Shown: positions 12,431-24,250 of the stretch, one piece after another
Position numbering within the stretch: position 1 is the stretch's first letter
Layout: every line of letters begins with the position of its first letter
Source: Plasmopara viticola
Lineage: Eukaryota > Oomycota > Peronosporomycetes > Peronosporales > Peronosporaceae
DNA: 64,000 bases
Assembly: GCA_001695595.3 (NCBI GenBank)
Contig: MBPM02000182.1
Location: forward strand, 1 to 64,000
Direction: 5' to 3'
Translations under genes and position numbers: made by a program
The notes under the pieces: model-generated
Seen by the model: the letters and a program-made list of their open reading frames with translations, nothing else
Told to the model about the DNA's origin: nothing
The model's database searches: none

Positions 12431-13100
12431 CTTCCTTAGTTTGCAGATTAGATTACGTAACAACTCCTACATTAAACCATCTACCAATAAAACATCGATC
12501 TTAACCGCTCCTTCGTTTTGTGCCAGGACTCGAACTTCCTAGGATATGGGTGGAATCCCAGTTCTAAGCCCGACTACTTACGCAAGAGAGAGAGCAAACG
12601 CAACTCTGCCCAAATTTTATATTATCGTAGCCATTTCTGAGCCACCAGCTTAAAACCCCCAGTTGGCGCTACCGCCGATAGCTCTGATTATATTGTGCTA
12701 AGACCTTGTAGTATAATTCCGGCTCGCAGAGCATAAACGCCAAGACGCTATCAAGGAGGAAAAGCTGCAAATACAGCCGCCTCTCCGGGAGAAAAAGTAA
12801 TGCGCGTCCGACAGGTCGTAAAATCCATCGATAGAGTATAGGTAGACCGTCTTGACTACAAATTGCTACAATGTGTAACGGTGTCAACCAGTACTAAGGC
12901 GTGCAGGAACGCGTACTATTTGACACGATCGTTTGTTGAAAAAATTTTACTATTGAATCGAAGCGCGAGGTCCAAGCGTTCAGTTTATGTGTTAAAACTA
13001 ACAACTAAAGAAGCTACCGTAATTATGGCGGGGACTTCACCATACTTAACTTATACCTTGTTATGTATGAAATGTCTGATTATGCCTAACCGGTATAAAT
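12431..13100. other. Intergenic with a tRNA-like box B on the minus strand
   Basis: The minus strand at 12525-12537 reads AAGTTCGAGTCCT, close to the tRNA box B consensus. About 30 bases before it is a stretch resembling a degraded anticodon arm. The T stem does not pair and no acceptor stem closes, so this is not called a tRNA. It may be a SINE or tRNA relic. Nothing else was recognised. Confidence 0.35.
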
Positions 13101-13101
13101 A

Positions 13102-13707
13102 TTGGAAGGGTACCTCTCAATTTGCGCTCAACCCCACAAGGCAAATTTCCGAGAACCAAGCGTCTCATCGCCCTCATTCACAAGCTCCAAGTCGGTCATC
13201 AAGGAACTAGCCAGTCAGCAACCAGCAGTCGTCCAACTGCAATCTGAGTCGGCGCACAATCTAAACAATGTATCCTGTCCGCGTCCATTTTCTATACACG
13301 AACCAGATCAGCAATCAAGTCAACGCAGCATTTTTGCACGTGAATCAAGTGTGATTTCAGTCGTTCGCGCCTCTTCGCCGCAAGAATACGTGACGACAGC
13401 AGCCGATTACCACCCAAGAGACCCGGAAGCGATTCCAGCAAATATGGATGTGGATGAGAATCCCGTTCCTGCTCCTCCCATTGCTGTGTTCACTGCCTTC
13501 CGTACCAGTTCGTCTATCCGTCTCGTGGAGGTTATTCGAAATGCTGCTGCACTTCGTCGTGACAATACTGCAGCGAATGCTGCCCAGATGCGCGCGGAAA
13601 CTCCCAAGCCTCTCGCGAGTGATGTCGAAGCTATTGAAGCGCTCTTCGATAATGGTACGCCGAGGTCGGGAATTGGTCCCAGCATTACCAGCGCTCGCCC
13701 GTATTAG
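13102..13707 (+). pseudogene. LINE ORF1 (gag-like) remnant, 5' part
   Basis: This is the longest open piece of the LINE's first protein, 201 codons. It is rich in Ser, Pro, Gln and Arg, with no catalytic domain, as expected for a LINE ORF1 nucleic-acid-binding protein. The same protein seems to continue out of frame through FELGCRPLYNTFREVKVE near 14045-14100 and the Ser/Pro-rich frame 14125-14760. Assignment rests mainly on its position just upstream of the endonuclease and reverse transcriptase. Confidence 0.5.
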
Positions 13708-15619
13708 CTGCCTCATGCACGATATGCTCTTGTGTTGAGAACTGGTGGTGCATTTGCGCGTTCTGCTCCGCAGAAGACCCTGCAGTCGCTCGTTCGCGAA
13801 AAAACAATCCAATCCTTGCCGAACTCTTCCGTAATAATCTCGCTGGGCAATTGTCCAATCTTCCTGGAGGAAACCTTCGCTTGAAGGTCAAGACATGCGA
13901 AGCATGTATGAAGTTTGAACGCCAAACCATCCAGTTGTCGGGCGCTCGTTCAAGTTCAAGGAGTTTGCTGTCCTGGAAGCAATACACTTATTTGATGTTT
14001 CCAGCATCGACAGGATCTGGGTAGTGGCCGAACAATGGAGCGATTGTTTGAGCTTGGCTGCCGACCTCTGTACAACACCTTCCGCGAAGTTAAGGTTGAG
14101 ACTGCGTAACTTCGGCTACGTGGCGTGTGTGTTTGTGTTGACGACCTGACCAAGCGCGCTCATACCGGAGGGCACTGTGCGAGATATAGTAATGTTTGGG
14201 GTACCTCTCTCCAGCCCATGGGAAGAATTCTCCGTTCCTATCTGAGCGATTGCCGTTCTGCGTATGTTCTCGACTTACTTGACCACCCGCCGTTGCGTGG
14301 GAGTTCGATCCATCTCAATCCAAGTCCAATCCCACCCCGTTCTCGTTCGCGCCAGTCTACTCAGCCTGTTGCCCGCCCGTTTGTCTCTGCGATGCAGCGT
14401 GCAGTTGCCAATCCAGCCTCGACACCACCAACGCAGTCCACGTCCACGGCACCTGCCGTGGTTTCAGCCCCGTCCGTGGACCTTTTGTTGAGCAGCCAAT
14501 CAAGCAGTGTAATGATCTCATCATCCAGTCCTCTCCGCCGTCCAGCGTTTCTCTCGACCTACACTGCAATTGTGGTTCGTCGCAAGAACAAGCGAGCTCG
14601 TACCTCGAATAATTTCACGAATATGACCAGCAAAAACGTCCCAAGGATATGCCTGGTGTTAGTACCAGCAGTCATTCCAGAGTGCTGCGAGAGATCGAGA
14701 CGGACTACAAACTTGTTGAATTGCCTCTTGGTCCTGAAGCAAGAACCAGCTGGCAGATGAAGCCGACAGTCGTCCGCATCCCCGATACTGTCAAGAAGTC
14801 GACTGAGGCCTCGAGTTTACTGACCAAGCATCATACCAGGATCGTCAAGACCGCTCAGCCCGTTCCGTGGCATAAACAGCAGAAGCTATGCTTGGTGATG
14901 TTGCCAACGCAGATTTGGATCTCCTCCTAGATCGTATCGAAATGGTAGAGGCTCGCATCCAATCTGCGCACAAGGTACTCAACTCAGCGTCAAATGCCGA
15001 CTAGCTGATCGTCGATCACCGCCAGCGCTAAATCACGCTATCGTCGAGCAGATGCGTGATGATAATAAAACTTCCAAGATGTCGCCCATCTTTTGTTTCC
15101 AAATCTTATTCTCGCCGCTTCGCAGCCTGGTAAAGGCAAGATTTTCCGCATGAATTGGACAAAGTTTGTCAGGTCCAAGCTGCCTTCGATATGCAACGAG
15201 CAAGCCACATGCGTTGCATCGCTATGGAGTAGGACGCCCGAAAAGATCAACCTTAAGCGAGCCACGAAGGCCTTGGCATTCTTTGAATTGATGCTCATTT
15301 GTACCGCCCCCAAGGTCTTCCATAAAAATTATTGGCTTTAACGCTGTCCTGGACTCAAGTTTACGTGGATCCCTGCGCATCACGTCCGTTTGCTACACCC
15401 CAATATGCTGTTAGCATTGTTGCGTTCGCGTGTTGGCGAGTTATGTATGCAACAATGGCAGCATACACAGTGGCAAGGCTCGTTTTACATTCTCTCGAGG
15501 AACTCAAACGTTGCGGCTATCTCGATATGGAGACCGCTGTTCTTAAGCTCCAGCAAGTTGACGGACAGACCAACCTGGTGGCTAGTCCTCTGCTCAACTA
15601 AAGTTGCCCCAACACCGAA

Positions 15620-18600
15620 GATCTTGTGGAACGATGTAACTGCGTTATCGGTCAACACCAACGGGATCAAGAAGAATGAACACCTATTTCTTGAAAATCT
15701 TTGTCCAAGTATTCTATTTCCTGCATTCGAGAATTCGAGTTTCGTGGCCGAGCGCAATTCCCCAAAAATAAATTTTATCTCGACACCTCGTTCCGGTACA
15801 AGATATTCGTATTTGACGACAACAGCGCCTGCCAGCACACGACATCTGCACGTAGCGTAGGAGTCGTGACAGTAAAGCGCACCAATTTTTTAGGTTACGT
15901 AAGCGACGTGTTGGTAGATAAGTTTCTATTCCCAGCCGATAATTGGTTGTGCTTCTCGATGTGGATGGTGCATCGTTGTATGCGCACAACGTATATGCAC
16001 CAGTGGATTATCAAGAAAATCAGCGGTTCTTCGCTCACCTCAGTGCCACCGCGACGTTTGAAGACGAGGACAGTCGGAATGTGATGGGTGACCCTAACCT
16101 TCCCATGCATCCGAAATTGGATGCAAACATCATTACCTCGCTTTAAGACAACGCTCGTTCTTATTGTTTGGATTGGCTCTGCATGGCAGGTGGAACATGA
16201 TAGTGCTCGCGTATTCACTGGACCACAACCACGTAAGAATCGATTGTACTACACTTTCTTATCGGATTGTCTTTTTGAAATGCATGCAAGGATTTCAAGG
16301 ATTTTGTGCTTATGCATGCCGGGGATCATCTTGCTCACTGAGTGATGTTTCGTCAAGGGGTCCAGGCACATGGTCGCGGTTATTGGAAATTTCCGGCGTT
16401 TCTTTTGGCGTAACCGATGATGGTTCAAGCGATTAAGCAAGAAGCAATCGATGTGTTTAGCCAACTTCGTGTATCGTCCAATCCTGGTCGTGTATGGGAA
16501 AAGCGGAAACAACCCATGAAGCGCCAACTCCAGTAGCTTAAAAACAACACTTGTGGATGCGGCACGGATGCAGCAGCGACGCGATACAAGCCGCAGTAGA
16601 TGTTGCCTTGGAGCAAGTACTTGAGCAAACTTTGCGCGAGCATCATGATTGCCTCACGCGCACAAGCCAGTACAACCAAGACAAGCCTTTTAGTTTCCGA
16701 GCACAGCAAATGGAGAAGTCGAATCGATTATTCTTTGGTCGTTGGATTCCAATGGGTATCGTGTGTCGATTGAATAGGTTCAGCTACCCGATGGCTCTCT
16801 AAATTCAACACCGAAAGACATTACACTTCAGTTCTTGGACCATTGGGGTTCTGTCATGGGCGATACGCTAAGTTCTAGTGGGAGTACGCCGGTGCCAGAT
16901 ATGCATGCAGAAGCGAAACCGCTAGACTCGATTGATCGCCGACTCTCCGAGGAAGACCAAGACATGCTCTCGAGCCCTTTAACAGTAGATGAGTTCGCCG
17001 CCTTCATCAAGCATATAAAACTTCACGTATCGCCTGGTATGGATGGTCTCACGGTCGCGTTTTACCAAGTCGTCCCGGTGATCTTCTGTCAATGTCTGTG
17101 CATTGTTATCAAAAACACCACCTGCAATCGAACCGCCTCTCCCAGTCGCTTCTATACAAGAAAGGCGAGCGTATATGTCCGGATAATCATCGGCCTGTTG
17201 CCTTGATTTGTGCCGACTTTAACGTTCTCTCGGGACGCTCACGTTTCGACTGCAGTTGGTACTCAGCGAGCTCATTTACCAGACCAGAAGGCATTCGTCA
17301 AGGGGCGGTCAATGCATCACCATGTTTGCTTTTTTCTGACTTGCAAGGGCCTGGATGCAGATGCGTATGCGGTGTTACTCGACTTTGAAAAGACATATGA
17401 TCGGTCGAACTGGGACTATATGTTACGTGAACTTGAACTTATGGACTGTAGTAGTGCATTTATTGCATGAATACGTCTCCCTTATACGAACGCAACATCG
17501 TTTCAGGTCTACACCCTACTCGCGGGGTGAAGCAAGGTAATTCACTGTCAGCGCTGTTGTTTTTGATGGTAATTGAGCCACTTGGGATCTGCTGCGTGCA
17601 CATGAAGAATACAGAGTCTGTTTGACCGATTCTGACACGAACACGGGTATTTTCTTCGCAGATGACTCGACACTACTCAACAGCTACATCGCCAACCTTC
17701 TTTCACAGCTTGAATTGGTCCAAGCATATTGTACATGGTCCGGAGGGAAACTCAATCTGGGGTAGTTGATCGTAATGGCGTTGAATCGTTCGTTCAAGTG
17801 CCCACGTGTTCCTGGTCTGCTTTCACTTCGAAGTGATGAATCTGTATAGTATTTGGGGCTTCCCTTCAGTCAGGAGCGAGTCAAAGCGGCAACTGTGCGT
17901 TTTTCGGGTGAAAGGCTGTTTGATGGATTTTGTCGGTGGATCCAACGTGCCCGTACACTGCGTAAGAGATTGCTGGTAGCTCTTTCGACGGTGCTGTCTC
18001 GGTTGTGGCACTACATGGTTCACATGAATGTCCCAGCCCCGACGGTTCGCAGGTGGCAGGCGTTACTGAACATGTTAATGTTGACACGCCGCTATGACCC
18101 AGAGAGTAATAATTTCCGCTTAATCTCCATGAAATTTGCGTACCAGCGTCAAGGGATGGTGTTCTAGAAGCTCCGAACATTGAAGCCCATTTGAAGAAGC
18201 AGCGCCTCCGGACCATGCAGCATTTATTGGTGCAACCCAAATGGCAGAGCGGAACTGATCTACACCTGGAGTAGTGTTGGCAAAACTGTTATCCCCAGAC
18301 TATGATCCATGGCATCCGTTGGATCTGTTGACAGAATCCCTGTATCGACACGGAAGAATGGTGCGATGACACACCTTTTCCGCGTGGTGGAAGCATACGA
18401 GCGTGTGGTGGCATCAAGTCAAGTGAACGGTGACGCACAGCGATCTACTAGATACCGACCAGTGCGCACACGTGTTACAACAACAAGTTTGGTTGCACGT
18501 CGACCGCCAGCTTGAGTATATGAAATCGACCCTTTCTTCCGAGGCACGAAAGAAGAATGAGATTTAGAGCAAATTTTGGTCCAGCTATCAATGTCGAGCG

Positions 18601-18620
18601 ACCATGGAGCTATAGAAGAA
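15620..18620 (+). pseudogene. LINE ORF2 remnant: APE endonuclease and reverse transcriptase
   Basis: The endonuclease spans about 15620-16260 and the reverse transcriptase about 16980-17770. Motifs are found in the correct order but in all three frames, so at least several indels separate them. The RT active-site box reads FADD, a known LINE variant of YADD. The tail after 17770 is poorly conserved, and no RNase H domain was recognised. The endonuclease PVDYQENQRFF and GDPNLPM motifs carry the residues used to classify APE-type enzymes. Confidence 0.75.
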
Positions 18621-18640
18621 AAGCACAAACGATTAACGCA

Positions 18641-19226
18641 ACCTTGCACTTCGTATATGACATGGGATCAGACATAGGTTAATGTTGTCGAATTTACGTT
18701 TCGGCCCCCCATACGAACTCTTATATGCTTTGCACTTTGTACAATATGAAGTTTCCACCAGCCCGCGTAAACCACAGGTGGTGGTTTTTGCATCTTCGGG
18801 CTTGACTTTCGAAACAAAAGACTTTGGCCAAAATTTTGGACGGATGCTTATTGTAAAAGTGTTGCTGTACTTGTATGTGTTTGGTTGTGGCATGATTGTG
18901 GCATGGTAGAGTTGCAGCTCAGAATATAAATTCTAGGTGTCTTTAATACTGGATGACGAAATTTAGCATATTCTAAGATAATTCTTACAAAATAGGATGT
19001 CGCTCTACTTCATCGAAACGGCTTCAAGATTGGCATGGGTTGTATCTTATATCAACTGACAGCCTGGCTAGGCGCAAACGTAAACTTCGTGCTTTGCTGC
19101 GATTCGAACATGGTGCCTACTCGTACGGTCACCGTTTTTTTGATTGACTGAAATTAAGGCTACATGTGTACCATTCAAAAAAAGGATAAGCTGCACATTT
19201 GAACCCAATCAAAGAACGCCAAAGTA
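18641..19226. other. Intergenic between LINE relic and TTL-like gene
   Basis: No gene is recognised. A 75-codon plus-strand frame at 18682-18909 has no known motif. The final about 150 bp probably contain the promoter of the TTL-like gene. Confidence 0.45.
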
Positions 19227-20586
19227 ATGAAAGACGCACCTCACTGGCAGACGAGCGAGCTCGCTTGTGCCATAAGGTATCGACTTCTGGCGGGAGAGGT
19301 AGCCAACGGATACAAAGAGGATTTGTTAGCACGCGTAAATGTGCCTAGTGATTACGTGGCACCTTTAGTTGACCGCGCGTTTGCGCTACATCCTGCTATG
19401 TACACAATTGTGGGTGACGATGGCAACAAACTTCCAGACCTCATTGTACAAGATCTGTAGCTTTACGAACGCGTGGTAATATATGTAGACACTAACAGTC
19501 AAATACGTTGATGTGCTGCAGTGGGACGAGTATGAAAACCTTGATTGGAAGAATATCCTGGCTGGAAAGGTTGTGGCCAACGCCTACTGCATTCGCAAGG
19601 GACTCTCGCGCAAGGCTCAGCTGTCCATATACTTATCCAAGTACATCGCGAAGAACCCAAATTGCATGTTACGTAAGGCGTTACCGCGAACTCTTGTCGT
19701 AGACACATGGGAAGCTTATGACGAGAGCATGTCCCAGTTCGGCATCTCCTTTCGCCAACGTCTGGATTCGTGTTTGTGGGAAGTGAGGCAGGTGCTTGAG
19801 AGCGAGAACAAGACGTGGATTATGAAGCCTAGTGCTACTAACAAGGGCGCTGAAGTCAACGTAGTTAGAAACTTTCAAAAGTTGCGCAGCATCATTAACG
19901 AGTGGACCGACATCCGTGAGTGGGTTGTCCAGGAGTACGTAGAGCGGCCGCTGCTACTGCGGGGCCGCAAGTTTCACATTCGTGTATATGTTCTAGCGGT
20001 AGGCGGTCTAAAAGTTTACGTTTATCAGCACTGTCTCGTGCTCTGCGCTCTTGAACGATACTGCGAGGCCGATACGGACAACAAATTCTCGCACATTACA
20101 AACACTTTTCAGCAGCAAAGTCACTCCAACTTTGTTGAAAGTGAATGTGTGCTAATGTTGGATGATATCGAAGAAATATTGACGAACCAAGGCGTCACCG
20201 ATGCTGCAGTCAAAAAGGCCAAAATTCTTTCCGATATTGGTCACATCACTGCAGAGACGTTCGACGCTTACAAAGGCGAGTTTTCAGTCTTTCAACCGCT
20301 GCCTAATTGTTTCGAGATTTACGGTGTGGACTTTATGGTCGACGACGACTTTAACGTGTGGCTTCTTGAGTTCAACCCCGGCCCAGACTTAAAGCAAACA
20401 GGGGACCGTCTGCACTTTGTAATTCGGGATCTCATGGCCGATACGTTAAGTGTTGTCACAAACGAATTCTTTTCCGAAAGCAAAGACCTGTCGATTAAGG
20501 ATGCCGAGATTGGCGCGTTTGCCAAGGTCTACGATCAGCAATGGGGTGCTTTGAGCAAGGGCTCATCTATGAAGTTTGTGGAGTAG
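19227..20586 (+). CDS. Tubulin-tyrosine ligase (TTL) family protein
   Basis: Exon 2 (about 19489-20586) encodes an ATP-grasp TTL domain: TWIMKPSATNKGAEV (nucleotide-binding Lys), VVQEYVERPLLL, GRKFHIRVYVLAVGGLKVYVY, SHITNTFQQQSH and the metal-binding end FEIYGVDFMVDDDFNVWLLEFNPGPD. These enzymes add an amino acid (Tyr, Glu or Gly) to tubulin or related targets; which one cannot be told from sequence. Exon 1 (start ATG at 19227) adds about 61-73 residues. The acceptor AG ending at 19488 restores frame with either donor 19410 (79-bp intron) or donor 19446 (43-bp intron). The second keeps more coding sequence and gives about 438 residues, near the length of TTL itself. The gene converges on COG1 with 76 bp between stops. 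Confidence 0.85.
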
Positions 20587-20662
20587 ACTTGATCTGCAAA
20601 ATGTCAGGATCGAGATTAATGAAATAGTTTATTTACCATCTTCAGTCATTACTTACGTGTTA

Positions 20663-23600
20663 TCAAAGATATCTATTCGTCGTTGCAGACGAGATATATC
20701 CGATACCCTTTGCAGCGGAAGAAAGCAAGTTAGTGCCTGAAGTCGCTGCGGAAAAGAGATTTGAGCTTGCCGACGACGATAGCAAATTTTGCAGCTTCGT
20801 GGCCGACGACTGAGACGATTTGTCGGCTTCTATGCGCTCGTGGAAGAGCGAAAAGCTAGATTCTCTGATCTTCTTGTCTGTAGAATCATTGTCGCTTGAA
20901 CATGACGTCGATGACACCGCACGGTGGAACCTTCGGCGACTCGAAGGAACGGGAAGCAACGAAAATCGGGCAACGGGTTCCGCAATTCGCGCCAGTGGTC
21001 GGGTATCTTGTGCTCCAATCACAATTTCTTTTCCATCTGACGAAAAAAATGATCAGTTTGTTAGCATCATGATGAATATCACGTACTTTCGTTCCACACG
21101 AGGCGTAACTTACTAATTTTGTTTATGTCGTTTGATTCAGACAACGACGAAAACAGCAAACGACTCTTTCGAAATTGGAGCACTACATTTTCGATTAGCT
21201 GCGGTCCATAGATTTCCCAGTCCACTGGGTCGATAAACTCTCGCATACGTTCAAACAAAGCTGTCAACTTCATTAAGCCAGGAGAACAGTCTTCCAAATT
21301 TAGCTCATCACCCCAACCAAAGCGAATAAAGTCGGAAAATCCCAGTGTTGCGCGAACGAAGTACATGTCAAAAAGAAACTGCTGAATGCAGCACTCACCG
21401 AAATTTAATACCGAAGTGTTTTGAGTAGCCCTGGCCGTGACGAGAAGTGATACAGCAGCGTCATACACGGCAACGCTATCAATTGTCACTTGCTCGACGA
21501 GGACTTCACGAATATTGCGCTGCATTAAATTAATCTGTTCCCTGTTAGCTTCCGCACAATTTTGAACCATGTGGTACGCATCGTCTAAGCTGTAACAGCA
21601 AGAAAAAAGAAAACTGGATACTGTGGGTGTTTCGCACCACGGTAGCCAAACTTTTTCGTCACAAGAAGTCAAATCAACTTCCGAAGAAGAGTCCTCCGTG
21701 TCTTCATCAACAATTTCATTGGCTATTACCTGCTCTATCCAGCCTTCGTGAGTAGCAATCCATTCCTGAAAGATCGAATCAATTCTTTTGTTTGTTTCGT
21801 ACAGTTTTAAATAGACAAATTGTACGTACCTCATTGGTCAAACTATACTGCTCCATGAGCATTAATTCCCTCAAGGGTTCAACTTTTTGTTTTACTAGAA
21901 TGGAGGCCCATGCCTGGCAATATTGTTTTGACAGCCCGTGCAGCACATTGACAAATAACTGCGGATGTGACACTGAGAGCTTAATCTCAGAATAGAGATA
22001 GATAGAGAAAAATCCCACTGCGTCTACACGATTAAGTTCTTCATCAATAAAGGATTTTAGCTCCTTTTTAGCTCCAAGAATTTCCTACAGAATGTCAGCG
22101 GCATCAATGTCAATCCTTAGCTCAATAAATATCAGCCAAGTTATTTACCTCTAATAAGTCTTCAAAGTGCTCCTTCATCACGAAACTATTGTGCGAGTAC
22201 TTTTCAATTGCCGAGCCAACTTCCGACAGCGAAGGGTCTTTTTCAGGTATGGTCACGTCGTTCGAGCTTCCTGGAAACAATTTGCTTATCTGGCACTGAA
22301 ATCCAGCTACAACTCCTGCCAATATGTTGGAGATACTTAAAAAGACGCTCGGATGTTGAATGTTGGCACCAGTCGCGGCGTTGGTCTTTTGATTTTCCAC
22401 GAGAGGATATTCTTGCTCAAAAAAAATTACCAGTTTAAAAAAGGTACGTAGAAATTCTTCGATCAAAACAATTTGAAGTTCACTTGCATCCAGATCAGCT
22501 GCCTTTTTGTGAATACTCTCGAAAAAATCGTAAAATTTTACATTTCGAAGCCTACACTCACTTCGAGACATGCTTGCTACTGTTTCATCCAAGCTCGCAC
22601 GAATCTGGCACTTGATCGCTTCAAGAGCTTCGACAAACGAGTTCTGGAGTAAGTTTCGCGTTTGCTTGCGAAACGCCTCAGCGAAAAGAACCGAAAAGAC
22701 GGAAGTGGAATGGTCAGTTGCTTGTATTTTATCACCGTAATGTGCTGTGCTAAGAACCTGGTTCCACAAGCTTACGTTCGGGCATTCAGCGTTGACAGTG
22801 TTTAATTTCAATTGTACTTGCGATAGTAGTGAAATTGAGTTAATACTGGCAATAATCGGCAAAGCCACCTCAAGTATCTGCACGCAAACGCAGAAGCTGT
22901 AAGCCGTCGCGAACGATAAACACATAACCAACTTATCTGAGATACCTTTTGACGGTTCCGCTGAAACCACACGCTTATCAAATTAAGTAGTTCCCCCGAG
23001 CGAGAAAATTGCTCCAATTCTTCCTTAAAATCTGATGAAAGCTGAGACATCGTTCTCAACAGGCCACGTTGGCGTCCACTACCAAAGATTTCCTCCGTCT
23101 GAGTCATTGTCATACTAATCGATATTAACATCGTCTTCAGCGCGCGTATCTTTTTCGCCGACGTTTCCGGAAAAATCTTTTCGTCAGCGTCTCCGTTTTG
23201 TAGAGGTGTCATCCACTTTTGACGAGACTTTAAATACATTTCAAATAGCTTCTCGGCATTGATAGGTGAATCGCTCAGCACGACACATGTACACAAATTA
23301 TCGGCATAAAATTGGCTCTCCTTACCCCGGCAAGTTAAGTAGCTCTTTGCGCACGATAACAATCTCTACATTACAGCAGTTGAAACAACTTTTAATTAAG
23401 TCATCACTCTCACACTCGTGAGCAACTAAAGGGTAGATAACTCACCGCTTTAAAGCTTTGAATACATGCCCATTGTGCCTGCAAAAAAGGCAATTCTCCT
23501 TCTATATCCCTAACGGCCTCTATATCGTAAATATCAATCGCTTGTTGATAAAGCACGAGCGCCTGTAGCGATTCTCCTTTATCCAGCAACTGCCACATCT

Positions 23601-24082
23601 TCTCGGGAACTTCAACCAAAAAAGCCACCTTATCGGCAACTAAAGCGTCACCTGACACTTCATTCTCACAAGTCTCGGAAGAAATGACAGTCTTATTTTC
23701 CTTGCAACTGATGGGTCGATCTTCTACAGTCAACGCCTTCGTCAGAGCCAGGTCCATAACCTTCCACATATTCGGCATCTCTTTAAGCGACACTTCAAGA
23801 CGTAGTGCAGCCGAATGCATGTTGACAATTTTGTCCGCTGACTCGATGAGATCGCGATACCGCACACCAATCATCTTTTGCATTTCCTTAGTCTTGTTTT
23901 CCTTCTCCTTCCTGTTCAGGGAACATGTCAGATTTTAAGACATATTGCAAAAAAACTGCCTTCCTATACGGTTGGTCGACAGCAATAACAAGCCCAGCTC
24001 ACTTTGTCCTCTCTAGCAGCACCTTAGCATCCGCGATGGATAGACGGCGCAGGAAGTCGGCTTCATTGTTGTCGCTAGTCAT
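20663..24082 (-). CDS. COG1: Conserved oligomeric Golgi complex subunit 1 (COG1), seven exons
   Basis: Minus-strand exons in transcript order: 24082-24003, 23911-23446, 23365-22946, 22877-22149, 22084-21830, 21765-21114 and 21036-20663. Every junction has GT-AG ends and phases close to give 991 residues; human COG1 has about 980. The decisive motif is near residue 40: EMQKMIGVRYRDLIESADKI, matching the COG1 signature in which an MVGERYRDLIEAAD-like helix follows a short acidic N-terminus. The rest is mostly helical, as expected for a CATCHR-type tether rod. COG1 sits in lobe A of the COG complex and supports retrograde vesicle tethering at the Golgi. A Ser-rich C-terminal tail of about 60 residues is probably lineage-specific. 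Its 5' end is 140 bp from the divergent SANT-domain gene. Confidence 0.9.
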
Positions 24083-24099
24083 GTGAGTGAAATCTACTT

Positions 24100-24250
24100 C
24101 GTACTTATCGGGAGAGTACAATTTAGTAATTAGGGCGCTGATTCGTACTTATTGGATCGACGACACAATTTAGTGATTAGGGCGCTGATTCGTACATATT
24201 GAATTGACACAATTTAGTGATTATGGCGCAGTCTCGTCGCGACGACGACG
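24100..24250. repeat. Imperfect tandem repeat in the COG1/SANT divergent promoter
   Basis: A unit beginning ACAATTTAGTGATTAGGGCG repeats at 24118, 24165 and 24209 (periods 47 and 44), with a partial unit before the first. The third copy runs into the first codons of the SANT gene: the repeat's ATTAGGGCGC becomes ATTATGGCGC, so the start codon lies inside a repeat unit. The array fills most of the 140 bp between the two divergent start codons. Confidence 0.85.

Larger units (their letters stand above)
13101..18640 (+). mobile_element. Decayed APE-type LINE retrotransposon
   Basis: A roughly 5.5-kb plus-strand element is broken by many stops and frameshifts; both ends are estimates. The first part (13102-14780) is a Pro/Ser/Gln-rich ORF1-like region. 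From about 15620 an APE endonuclease-type ORF2 is visible: SVNTNGIKKNEHLFLENL, then FRYKIFVFDDNSA, NVYAPVDYQENQRFFAHLS, GDPNLPMHPKLDA and a C-terminal LDYTFLS-like piece. Reverse transcriptase follows from about 16980: HVSPGMDGLTVAFYQV, LPDQKAFVKGRSMHHHV, LLDFEKTYDRSNWDYM, then TRGVKQGNSLSALLFLMVI and the catalytic box FFADDSTLL near 17660. This order is that of L1-clade LINEs. No intact protein can be made. Confidence 0.85.
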
